A stretch of DNA of 64,000 nt from Paraburkholderia acidisoli (GTDB taxonomy: Bacteria > Pseudomonadota > Gammaproteobacteria > Burkholderiales > Burkholderiaceae), in NCBI RefSeq assembly GCF_009789675.1, contig NZ_CP046916.1, forward strand, positions 868,001 to 932,000. Direction: 5' to 3'. Made by a program: the position numbers and the translations under genes. Below are positions 1 to 7,400 of this stretch, piece after piece. The notes beneath the pieces were generated by a model that had not been told where the DNA came from, ran no database searches, and saw only the letters and a program-made list of their open reading frames with translations. The first letter of the stretch is position 1. Each line of letters opens with the position of its first letter.

Positions 1-475
1 CGAGCCGCCGCGCGATGGAGCCGCCCGCAGGCGGCGGGCCGCCGCGAAAGCCCACGTCCGCGCGTTCGCTCACGAGGTCGGTGAAGCGGTCATCGAACTG
101 CACTTCGAGCTGTACGTCGGGATAGCGCTGCGCGAACGCCTCGAAGTGTTCCCACAACACCGGCATGCCCAGCGCGCGCGGCGCACTCACGCGCAACGGG
201 CCGCTCGCCGCTTCGGTCGAGCGCCGCGCCTCGTCCAGCGCCGAAGTCAGCGTGGCGAGCGCGGGCCTGGCGCTCTCGTAGAGGCGCTGACCTTCCTCGG
301 TCAGACTCAGCTTGCGCGTGGTGCGATGAAAAAGCCGCACGCCCAGCGACTTTTCGAGTTGCATGACGGCCTGACTCGCGGCCTGCGGCGAGATGCCCTG
401 ATCGACCGCGGCGCGCCGCAGGCTGCCCAGCGCGGCAGCGCGCACGAAGGTGGTGATTGCGCGAATTTCGTTCAT
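1..475 (-). CDS. LysR-family transcriptional regulator, N-terminal part (cut by window edge)
   Basis: The reverse strand from 475 encodes MNEIRAITTFVRAAALGSL and continues open to the left edge, so only about 158 N-terminal residues are present. They hold a complete LysR winged helix-turn-helix (residues about 3-60, including the typical LSLTEEGQRLYE stretch) and the start of the co-inducer-binding domain. The gene is divergent from the SDR gene at 680, the usual LysR arrangement, so it probably controls that gene and itself through the TTGGC half-sites between them. The ligand cannot be inferred. Confidence 0.85.
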   Translation of the reverse strand, partial: MNEIRAITTFVRAAALGSLRRAAVDQGISPQAASQAVMQLEKSLGVRLFHRTTRKLSLTEEGQRLYESARPALATLTSALDEARRSTEAASGPLRVSAPRALGMPVLWEHFEAFAQRYPDVQLEVQFDDRFTDLVSERADVGFRGGPPPAGGSIARRL

Positions 476-533
476 GCCGGCTTCCGGTCGAGTTTCAGGT
501 TGCGCTTGCGCTCGCGTTTACGTTTGCGTTCCG

Positions 534-596
534 ATTGGCCACCGGTTGGCCACCGGTTGGCATTCGTTCGCCAATTAGCAACTTCCGCTTGCCAAT
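534..596. promoter_or_regulatory. Candidate LysR operator: cluster of TTGGC/GCCAA half-sites
   Basis: Between the divergent LysR and SDR genes, TTGGC occurs three times in direct orientation at 11-bp spacing (about 535, 546, 557) and is followed by two inverted GCCAA copies (570-574 and 591-595). ATTGGC at 534-539 and GCCAAT at 570-575 form an inverted repeat. Regularly phased half-sites between a LysR gene and its divergent target are what a regulator-binding region looks like. Binding itself is inference. Confidence 0.45.
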
Positions 597-679
597 GATT
601 CCAGTGATTATGGTCTAGTTCGGGTCAATCGTCGCGCCTACGATGACGTCACTCACCTCACCTCAGCAAGGAGAACGTC

Positions 680-1543
680 ATGGCCACTATCGAACAAGGG
701 CAGTTCAAGCGCGTCTGGTTCATCACGGGCGCTTCGCGCGGCATTGGCGCGCTGATCGCGGAAGCGGCGCTCGCCGACGGCAACGCGGTGGTCGCCGCGG
801 GCCGCAACGTGGAGGCGATCACGCAACGTCTGGGCACCTCGGCCGCGCTGCTGCCCGTCGCGCTCGACGTCACGCGCGAAGACCAGGCGCACGACGCCGT
901 GCGGGCGGCGATCGCGCGTTTCGGCCGCATCGACGTGCTGGTCAACAACGCGGGGTTCGGCCTGCTCGGCGCGATCGAGGAGTCGGCGGACAAAGACGTT
1001 CGGCGCATGTACGACACCAACGTGTTCGGCCTGCTCAACGTCACGCGCGCCGTATTGCCGGTCATGCGCGCGCAACGCGCGGGTCACGTCGTCAATATTT
1101 CGTCGATTGGCGGTTATCGCGCGGCGGCGGGATTCGGCGCGTATTCATCGACGAAATTTGCGGTGGAAGGTATCACCGAGGCCTTGCGCGCGGAACTCGC
1201 GCCGCTCGGCATTCATGCGACCGTGGTCGAGCCGGGCTACTTCCGCACCGACTTTCTCGATGCGTCTTCGCTGGTCGTGGCCCCGCAGGTGATCGACGAT
1301 TACGACGCGACCTCGGGTGCGGTGCGCCGCCGCGCGCGCGAGCTGAACCACAATCAGCCCGGCGATCCGGCGAAGCTCGCCGCGGCGATGATCGCGCTGG
1401 TGGATGCGCCCGCGCCGCCGCTGCGCCTGCCGCTCGGCACCGACACGCTCGCGGCCATCAGCGCGAAAAACGACTACGTGGCGCAGGAGATGGACGCGTG
1501 GCGTGCGCTGTCGGCATCGACGGATTTCGCGAGCGCGAGCTAA
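680..1543 (+). CDS. SDR-family NAD(P)-dependent oxidoreductase
   Basis: Classical short-chain dehydrogenase/reductase of 287 residues. The cofactor motif TGASRGIG lies at residues 16-23, NNAG at 89-92, the catalytic serine region NISS at 139-142, and the Tyr155-x3-Lys159 pair in AYSSTK. The ATG is preceded by AAGGAGAA at good spacing. It is probably a cytoplasmic oxidoreductase acting on a small carbonyl or alcohol; the motif set does not define the substrate. Arg20 after TGAS suggests a preference for NADP(H). It is divergent from the LysR gene, its likely regulator. Confidence 0.85.
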   Translation: MATIEQGQFKRVWFITGASRGIGALIAEAALADGNAVVAAGRNVEAITQRLGTSAALLPVALDVTREDQAHDAVRAAIARFGRIDVLVNNAGFGLLGAIEESADKDVRRMYDTNVFGLLNVTRAVLPVMRAQRAGHVVNISSIGGYRAAAGFGAYSSTKFAVEGITEALRAELAPLGIHATVVEPGYFRTDFLDASSLVVAPQVIDDYDATSGAVRRRARELNHNQPGDPAKLAAAMIALVDAPAPPLRLPLGTDTLAAISAKNDYVAQEMDAWRALSASTDFASAS

Positions 1544-1559
1544 CGCTCCACGCGGCGAC

Positions 1560-1870
1560 GAATACGGCGCGGGGCCGCCATGCTGCGCAAGCGCACCGGG
1601 TGGGAGCGCCGAGCATGTTGGCGCCCAGCGCCGCTTTGACCAGCGAGCCGCACGCGACGGCACGACGGCGCGGGGCCGCCATGACACGCAAACGCGTTGG
1701 GTGAAGCAGGCGCGCCGAGCATGTTGGCGCCCAGCGCCGCTCAGGCCAGCGAGCCGCACGCGACGGCACGACGGCGCGGGGCCACCATGACACGCAAACG
1801 CGTCGGGTGAAGCGGGCGCGCCGAGCCTGTCAGGCGCCCAGCGCCGCCTTCGCGAGCAAGCCGCACGCGA
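1560..1870. repeat. 106-bp tandem repeat, about three copies, including a gene 3' end
   Basis: A segment containing GCGCCGAGCATGTTGGCGCC starts its GAGC at 1611, 1717 and 1823, a period of 106 bp; the first copy differs from the second by a 5-bp length change. The third copy runs into the real 3' end of the TSUP permease gene (stop at 1830), and copies one and two carry diverged versions of that end: reverse-strand translation gives ACGSLA or CGSLVKAALGA against the true CGLLAKAALGA. The unit therefore looks like a duplicated gene tail plus flanking DNA. No direct-repeat/spacer structure of a CRISPR array is present. Confidence 0.8.
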
Positions 1871-2636
1871 CGCACACGAGAATGCCCGCGAAGCCCATTT
1901 GCGTGTGACGCGCGGAAACGCGCCGCGAAGCCTGACGCCCGAGCACCATGCCCGCGACGGTGGCGAACGTGAACCACACCGTGAGGTCGAGCCGCAGCGG
2001 CACGCCGTGCAGCACGGTCGAAATCACGCCGCCGCTGCCCACGAGCGCGATCACCGCCAGCGAAGTCGCCACGATGCCGTGCATGGAGATATTGGTGAGC
2101 TTGCGCAGCATCGGCACGATGATGAAGCCGCCGCCCACGCCCAGCAGGCCCGTCATGAGCCCTGTGAGCGCGCCCGTGGAAGCGAGCGCGACGGCCGTGC
2201 GCGGCGACCACGCGAGCCTGCCGGTATCGGGGTTGATGCGCGCGACGCACAGCGGCGACGCCTCCGGGTGCGGCTCGCCGTGCCCGACCGTCTGCCACAA
2301 CAGCCGCGCCGCCACCACGGCCATCACCGCGGCGAACAGCGCGAGCAGCACGCGCTGCGAGAGATGCTGCGCCAGTTGCACGCCGATCCACGTGGCCGGC
2401 ACGCCCGCGAGCGCCATGCAGCACGCCGCGCGATACCGCACGAGCCGCCGCCGGAACGCTTCGAGCGCGCCAATGGCCGCGCTGAACGCCACCGCGATCA
2501 ACGCAACGGGCGTGGCCTGCTGCATCGGCCAACCCATGCCCACGACGAGCGCGGGCACGGCCAGAATGCCGCCGCCCGCGCCGGTGAGGCCGAGCAGCGC
2601 GCCGATCATCGCGCCGAGTGCGAGGGAGACGATCAT
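1830..2636 (-). CDS. TSUP family (TauE/SafE) membrane permease
   Basis: A 268-residue hydrophobic protein with about eight membrane segments. Both halves begin with the glycine-rich family signature: LTGAGGGILAVPAL near residue 17 and LLGVGGGFIIVPML in the second half. TSUP proteins move sulfur-containing or organic anions such as sulfite, sulfoacetate or thiosulfate across the inner membrane. The gene lies 31 bp downstream of a cysteine desulfurase on the same strand, so a two-gene sulfur operon is likely. Its 3' end has been copied in tandem just beyond the stop codon (see the repeat at 1560-1870). Export or import, and the substrate, cannot be read from the sequence. Confidence 0.85.
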   Translation of the reverse strand: MIVSLALGAMIGALLGLTGAGGGILAVPALVVGMGWPMQQATPVALIAVAFSAAIGALEAFRRRLVRYRAACCMALAGVPATWIGVQLAQHLSQRVLLALFAAVMAVVAARLLWQTVGHGEPHPEASPLCVARINPDTGRLAWSPRTAVALASTGALTGLMTGLLGVGGGFIIVPMLRKLTNISMHGIVATSLAVIALVGSGGVISTVLHGVPLRLDLTVWFTFATVAGMVLGRQASRRVSARHTQMGFAGILVCVACGLLAKAALGA

Positions 2637-2667
2637 CGCGAATCCGGAAGGCGGTGCGAATGCGGCA

Positions 2668-3870
2668 TCAAGCCGTGGCCGTGGCTTCGGTGCGCGGCTG
2701 GCACTGCGCCACCACGCGCGCGATGCAGTCGATCGCGAAATCGATGTCGGCCGCCGTGGTGAAACGGCCCAGGCTCAGGCGCACGGTGCGGCTCGCGGCT
2801 TCGGCGTTCAGGCCGATAGCCGTGAGCACGTGCGATGGCGTGCCCGCCGCCGAGTTGCAGGCCGAGGTGGACGAAATCGCCATGTCGCCCGTGAGCAGGA
2901 AGGGAAAGAAGCCGGGCAGATCGATCGTGAGACTCAGCGTGTTGGGAATGCGCGGCGCGTGCGCGGCGTTCTGCGTGACGCCGGGCAGCGCGAGCACGCC
3001 TGTGAGCAGTCGCCGCGCGAGCGCGTCGATACGCGCGTGTTCGTCGTCCAGCGCGGCGCCGGCGAGTTCGCACGCCACGCCCATGCCCACGATCTGATGC
3101 GTCGCGAGCGTGCCCGACCGCAGGCCGCGTTCGTGACCGCCGCCGTGCATCTGCGGCGCGACGCGCTCGAATGCCGCGCGGCTCACGTAGAGCGCGCCGA
3201 TCCCCTTGGGCCCATAGACCTTGTGCGCCGACATCGAGAGCAGATCGATGCCCTGGGCTTGCACGTCGATGGGCGTCTTGCCGAGCGCCTGCGCCGCATC
3301 CACGTGCAGCAGCGCGCCGGCCGCATGCACCACGCGGGCGATCGCGGCGATGTCGGTGAGCGTGCCGAGTTCGTTGTTCACCAGCATCAGCGAAACGAGG
3401 CCGGTGTCCGGGCGCAGGGCGGCGGCCACGGCTTCGGCGGTGATCGCGCCGTTCGCGGCGGGCGCGAGGCGCGTGACGCTCATGCCGTGGCGGTCGACGT
3501 GGCGCTCGAGCCAGGCGGCGGTGTCGAGCACGGCCTTGTGCTCGAGCACGCTGGTGATCAGATGCGTGCGGGTGTCGCCGCGTGCGCCCGCGTTTTCTGC
3601 GTAACCCTTGAGCGCGAGATTGTTCGATTCGGTGGCGCCCGAGGTCCAGACGATGTCTTGCGCGTCAGCGTTGATGAGCGCGGCAACCTGCTTGCGCGCT
3701 GTTTCCACGAGCCGTTTCGCGCGCTGGCCCGCGTCGTGCGAACTGGAGGCCGGATTGCCGAAATCGCCGTCGATGCCGAGACACGCCGCCATGGCCGCGA
3801 TCACGCGCGGGTCGGCGGGCGTGGTCGCCGCGTAGTCGAAATAAGGAGTGTGGGCGGGGGTCGTCGTCAT
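2668..3870 (-). CDS. Cysteine desulfurase (class V aminotransferase, NifS/IscS family)
   Basis: A 400-residue PLP enzyme that takes sulfur from L-cysteine to give alanine and an enzyme-bound persulfide. Visible are the N-terminal YFDYAATTP, His111, the PLP lysine Lys217 in SAHKVYGPKG, and the catalytic cysteine Cys338 in STSACNSAAGTPSHVL. The frame is open further upstream, but the ATG at 3870 gives the conserved N-terminus, so I start there. No iscU, iscA or other Fe-S assembly gene is nearby; the partner gene is a TSUP permease 31 bp downstream, which suggests a role in general sulfur traffic rather than housekeeping cluster assembly. Confidence 0.9.
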   Translation of the reverse strand: MTTTPAHTPYFDYAATTPADPRVIAAMAACLGIDGDFGNPASSSHDAGQRAKRLVETARKQVAALINADAQDIVWTSGATESNNLALKGYAENAGARGDTRTHLITSVLEHKAVLDTAAWLERHVDRHGMSVTRLAPAANGAITAEAVAAALRPDTGLVSLMLVNNELGTLTDIAAIARVVHAAGALLHVDAAQALGKTPIDVQAQGIDLLSMSAHKVYGPKGIGALYVSRAAFERVAPQMHGGGHERGLRSGTLATHQIVGMGVACELAGAALDDEHARIDALARRLLTGVLALPGVTQNAAHAPRIPNTLSLTIDLPGFFPFLLTGDMAISSTSACNSAAGTPSHVLTAIGLNAEAASRTVRLSLGRFTTAADIDFAIDCIARVVAQCQPRTEATATA

Positions 3871-4074
3871 GAGAGCGGGTAGGTCGGGAAGCGGGCTTCG
3901 GAATGCGGGCAATGCTACGCGGGGACGCGGGGAATCGGCTTCCAAATTTCCTGACGATATCGGGCGCGAGTAGAACAATTTTCTTCGATCGCCGGGATCC
4001 GAAGAAACGACTCGCGTGGCGGCATGCGCGTTGCGCGCGTTCAGGTCGATCGAGCACGTCATCGGGAGTATCGA

Positions 4075-4458
4075 ATGTCAGTCTTCGCACCCATCCGGCA
4101 CGGCGCGCGACTCGCGCTCGCGGCCGCACTCGGCACCTTTGGCACCCTCGGCGCGACCCGTGCCGTCGCACAAAGCCGCGCGAACGCCACGCCGCCTTAT
4201 TCGCTCACGAACAGCGGCCCGAGTCTGGGCCAGCAAAGCGGCGACGCGCTCATCACCGCGAAAGCGAAAGCCGCGCTGCTCGCGGCGTCCGATCTCGACT
4301 CGGGCGATATCCATGTGACGACGGAAAGCGGTGTCGTCACCTTGAGCGGCGTGGTGCCGCGCCGCGCACAGAAGGCGCAAGCCGAGCAAACGGTCAAGCA
4401 GATCGACAACGTGGTGGGCGTGCGCAACACGCTCGATGTGGATGAAGCGCCGCAATAG
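4075..4458 (+). CDS. BON-domain periplasmic protein
   Basis: A 127-residue protein starting at ATG 4075 after a GGGAGT element. Residues 1-33 form a signal peptide ending in AVAQ. The rest contains one BON domain (about residues 58-123: DALITAKAKAALL, then VTTESGVVTLSGVV and IDNVVGVRNTLDV), the OsmY-like fold found in envelope-stress and membrane-associated proteins. It probably sits in the periplasm and binds membrane lipid or an envelope partner. It is 17 bp upstream of pcm on the same strand, so the two may be co-transcribed. Confidence 0.8.
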   Translation: MSVFAPIRHGARLALAAALGTFGTLGATRAVAQSRANATPPYSLTNSGPSLGQQSGDALITAKAKAALLAASDLDSGDIHVTTESGVVTLSGVVPRRAQKAQAEQTVKQIDNVVGVRNTLDVDEAPQ

Positions 4459-4475
4459 CCGGGGCGGGACGCACC

Positions 4476-5234
4476 ATGGCCCAGAGCGTTGAATCCGGCG
4501 ACGGCCGCGCGCAGGAGCGCGCCGCCATGGTCGACCGGCAGATCCGCGCGCGCGGTATACACGACACCGCCTTGCTGGCCGCGTTCGCCGCCGTGCCGCG
4601 TCACGTGTTCGTGCCGCCGGCGTTGCAGAAGCACGCGTATGCCGACGCCGCGCTGCCGATCGGTCGTCACGCAGGCAATCAGGCGCGCAGTCAAGCGGGC
4701 AGCCAAGCAGACAGCCAAGCGCGTAGTCAATCGAGCATTCAGACCATTTCGCAGCCGTATATCGTTGCGCGCATGATCGATCTCGCGCAGGTGCGGGCGA
4801 CGGACAACGTGCTCGACGTGGGCACCGGTTCGGGCTACGCGGCGGCGATCCTCGCGCGTCTCGCGGCGAGGGTCGTGTCGATCGAGCGCGACGCCGGTCT
4901 CGCGCAACACGCCCGCGAGACGCTCGCGCGCCTGAACGTGCGCAACGTCGATTGCCGTACTGGCGACGGCACGCTCGGCGTTCCCGAGGCCGCGCCCTTC
5001 GACGCGATCCTGTGCGCCGCCGGCGGCCCCGGCGTGCCGCGAGCATGGCGCGAACAACTGGCCATGGGCGGGCGTATCGTCATGCCGGTCGAAACCGGCC
5101 GGGGGATGCAACGGCTCGTGCGGCTCACGCGGCGCGACGCCGTCACGTTCGAGGAAGCCTCGTTCGAACGCGTGCGTTTCGTCCCGTTGATCGGCGCGCA
5201 GGGGTGGGACGACGCGGCACGGCCGGATGGCTAA
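4476..5234 (+). CDS. pcm: Protein-L-isoaspartate O-methyltransferase
   Basis: A 252-residue SAM-dependent enzyme that methylates isoaspartyl residues in aged proteins. The family features are VPRHVFVPP (40-48), QTISQPYIVARM (89-100), and SAM motif I NVLDVGTGSGYAAA (111-124). Unusually, between LPIG and QTISQPY there are about 25 extra residues (64-88) rich in Ser-Gln-Ala, encoded by imperfect 12-bp repeats (AGCCAAGCAGAC type, about 4684-4735). In typical Pcm proteins these two motifs are separated by two or three residues. The reading frame is kept, so the protein may still be active. It follows the BON gene at close spacing. Confidence 0.88.
   Translation: MAQSVESGDGRAQERAAMVDRQIRARGIHDTALLAAFAAVPRHVFVPPALQKHAYADAALPIGRHAGNQARSQAGSQADSQARSQSSIQTISQPYIVARMIDLAQVRATDNVLDVGTGSGYAAAILARLAARVVSIERDAGLAQHARETLARLNVRNVDCRTGDGTLGVPEAAPFDAILCAAGGPGVPRAWREQLAMGGRIVMPVETGRGMQRLVRLTRRDAVTFEEASFERVRFVPLIGAQGWDDAARPDG
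4684..4738 (+). repeat. In-frame 12-bp repeats inside pcm
   Basis: About four imperfect 12-bp units (AGTCAAGCGGGC, AGCCAAGCAGAC, AGCCAAGCGCGT, AGTCAATCGAGC) encode a Ser-Gln-Ala/Ser-x pattern in Pcm. Because the unit is a multiple of three, gain or loss of copies by slippage would keep the frame. Confidence 0.7.
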
Positions 5235-5389
5235 TGCACCACCGCCTTCGCTTGCCGCCTTCGTATACCTCTACCGGGTTAGTCAGGCGCGCGGCAGGAA
5301 ACGGGGCGCGTTCGCGGGCAGCGTCGCGCGATTGCGCGTGAAAAACGCCACGCAACGCCGCCCGTCCACCTTGGCGCCACTGCGAACCG

Positions 5390-5653
5390 TCAAGGCTCCG
5401 GCGTCGCGATATCGGCGCGTATCAATGCATCGGCTAGCGCGAGCGCTTCGCGGCGCGCTTCCGGGCCCGTCGCGCAGGGGCCCGCGCGCGAGCAGCCTTC
5501 GAACGGATAGATGATCCGTCCGTCGTACTTGCGGCGTATGCGCAGCAGACCGAAATAGCGCCCTGCGCTGTCGATCTGCTCGCCGCAAAACACATCGTAG
5601 TCGTCAGCCGTGGTCGGATGTCGCTCACTGGGCTGCGGCCTCTTTTCTGACAT
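5390..5653 (-). CDS. Small conserved hypothetical protein
   Basis: An 87-residue acidic, soluble protein starting MSEKRPQPSERHP. The core is DYDVFCGEQIDSAGRYFGLLRIRRKYDGRIIYPFEGC. I see no signal peptide or membrane segment. It resembles the short burkholderial proteins grouped as DUF6723, but I hold that only weakly. The ATG at 5653 follows GTGGAGTGCCCC, an acceptable ribosome site; the frame is open further upstream but those residues are not protein-like. It is convergent with pcm. Function unknown. Confidence 0.6.
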   Translation of the reverse strand: MSEKRPQPSERHPTTADDYDVFCGEQIDSAGRYFGLLRIRRKYDGRIIYPFEGCSRAGPCATGPEARREALALADALIRADIATPEP

Positions 5654-6023
5654 GGGGCACTCCACGTTGTCCTTGAGTGGGAGATGCCTTGCGCCCCGCA
5701 AGAGTCGGGCCCGCGCTCGCGCAGCCGTGCTCCGCAGGCGATTCATGCCGATGCGATCGTCGCGCGCCGACTGCCACGCCGATGGCAAACCGATGGCAAA
5801 CCGATGGCAAACCGATGACACGTCCACCGCGCACCGCGCGCTCGAACATCGTCGGAGTTCCGGTGCGCATCCCTTTCCCCGCGATGGGCTTTGGGCGACG
5901 CGCCGCAATCGCAGGCAAAATACGCGTTCTTTACGGGCAAAGCGCCGCCCGGCCCTCCCGCGTTCGCGATACGAACGCTTGGGGAGGCCGCCACGGCGCC
6001 GCCCATCGCCCTCTCCGCCTCAC
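5654..6023. other. 370-bp intergenic region, no gene seen
   Basis: Lies between the divergent small protein gene and the MFS exporter gene. It holds an 11-bp tandem repeat (5780-5817) and no open frame that looks like a protein. Promoters for both neighbours presumably lie here; I cannot name convincing -35/-10 pairs. Confidence 0.5.
5780..5817. repeat. 11-bp tandem repeat, about 3.5 copies
   Basis: CGATGGCAAAC is repeated perfectly three times (5780, 5791, 5802) and followed by a partial fourth copy. One repeat per helical turn upstream of the exporter gene could be a protein-binding array, or simple slippage; no more can be said. Confidence 0.75.
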
Positions 6024-7277
6024 ATGAACGACCACGACGCCACAGGCGGCGCGCGCCCCAATTCGCCGCGCTTCCTGCTGTTCCTGATTTGCCTGTTCGC
6101 CTCCGCGGGCCAACTCGCCATCGACATTTACGTGCCCGCGCTGCCCGCCATGGCGCGCTATTTCTCGACCTCGCCGCAGGCGATCCAGTCGAGCGTCTCC
6201 GTCTATCTGGCCGCGTATTCGCTCGGCCAGCTCGTGTTCGGGCCCGTCTCCGACGCCATCGGGCGCAAGCGCGTGCTCGCCTTCGGCCTGGTCGTCTACA
6301 CGGTCGGCTGCGTGCTCTCGCTGTGCGCGCCGAATCTCGAGACCTTCGTGTTCGCGCGCTGCCTGCAAGGCTTCGGGATCGCCGCCACCAATCTGCTCGC
6401 GAAAGCGATCATCACGGATTCGTTCACGGGTAGCGCGCTCATGCACGCGTTCACCTACATGTCGATCACCTGGGGACTCGCACCGATCGTCGCGCCCGTG
6501 ATTGGCGCGCACTTGCAGGAATGGTTCGACTGGCAGGCGTGCCTGATCTTCCTGCTGATCTATTCGATCGTGATGTGGGCGCTGCTCTGGCGTTACCAGG
6601 AAACTTTGCGTCAGCCCGTGCAGCTCGAAGTACGCACGCTCGTTTCGAATGCGGGCAAGGTGCTCGCGAGCCCCGTGTTTCAAAGCTGCTTTCTCGCGCA
6701 GGGCCTGTGCTATTCGATCCTGCTCGTGTTCAACGTGGTCGGGCCGTTCATGGTGTTGAGCACGCTGCACAAGCCGCCCACTTACTTCGGCTATCTCGCG
6801 CTCGGCATCGGCTTCATGTATTTCCTCGGCGGCCTCTCGAACCGTCTGCACGGCCCGCTCGCGCCCACGCCCGAGCAGCGCCTGCGCTGGGGCTCGCACG
6901 CGATGGCGGGCGCGGCGGTGGTGATGCTCGCGCTGGCGCTCGTGGTGGGTCTGCGCGTGTGGACGCTCGCCATGCCCGTGCTGTTCATGGGCTTCTGCGC
7001 GGGCGCGATGTACCCCACGTTCATGGCGAAGGGCAACTCGCTGTTCCCGCATATCGCGGGACTCACGAGCGCGATCCTCGGCTGCGCGCTGCTGCTGGTT
7101 TCATCGGCGATGATGGGGTTGGCGGGCTTTGTCTCCGTGCACGTGCTCACGCCGCTCGCGATGTTTTTCGTGCTGCTCGGCTTCACCGTGGTCGCGATGA
7201 CGAAGAAGCTGCTGCGCCATCTGGCCCAGCTCGAAGCCGCGCCCGCCGTGGCCGCTTGCAACGGCGAGGCGGCCTGA
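6024..7277 (+). CDS. MFS multidrug/metabolite exporter, Bcr/CflA type
   Basis: A 417-residue protein with about twelve membrane segments. The N-terminal half has the DHA1 (Bcr/CflA) signatures: LAIDIYVPALPAMARYF and, in the loop after the second helix, GPVSDAIGRKRVL. Family members are proton-driven exporters of drugs such as bicyclomycin or of sulfonamides, or of cysteine-type metabolites. The frame is open far upstream, but the hydrophobic protein begins at MNDHDATGG (6024). There is no regulator beside it, and it is convergent with the ribulokinase gene. Confidence 0.82.
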   Translation: MNDHDATGGARPNSPRFLLFLICLFASAGQLAIDIYVPALPAMARYFSTSPQAIQSSVSVYLAAYSLGQLVFGPVSDAIGRKRVLAFGLVVYTVGCVLSLCAPNLETFVFARCLQGFGIAATNLLAKAIITDSFTGSALMHAFTYMSITWGLAPIVAPVIGAHLQEWFDWQACLIFLLIYSIVMWALLWRYQETLRQPVQLEVRTLVSNAGKVLASPVFQSCFLAQGLCYSILLVFNVVGPFMVLSTLHKPPTYFGYLALGIGFMYFLGGLSNRLHGPLAPTPEQRLRWGSHAMAGAAVVMLALALVVGLRVWTLAMPVLFMGFCAGAMYPTFMAKGNSLFPHIAGLTSAILGCALLLVSSAMMGLAGFVSVHVLTPLAMFFVLLGFTVVAMTKKLLRHLAQLEAAPAVAACNGEAA

Positions 7278-7294
7278 AGTACGCGAAGCCGGAG

Positions 7295-7318
7295 CGCCGG
7301 ATCGCCGGATCGCCGGAA
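7295..7318. repeat. 8-bp tandem repeat, three copies
   Basis: CGCCGGAT is repeated three times (last copy CGCCGGAA) in the gap between the convergent exporter and kinase genes. Probably a minor slippage product. Confidence 0.5.
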
Positions 7319-7400
7319 CGCTCAAAAAGTCTCAACACCCGTTTCCGCGTGAACCGGCGCCGACCCCAAGAAATAACCGCCAACGCGCCGCGCCAGACAC

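Noticed and set aside
1560..1870. CRISPR array
   Set aside because: The units are adjacent 106-bp copies of a gene end with no distinct spacers and no cas gene in the window.
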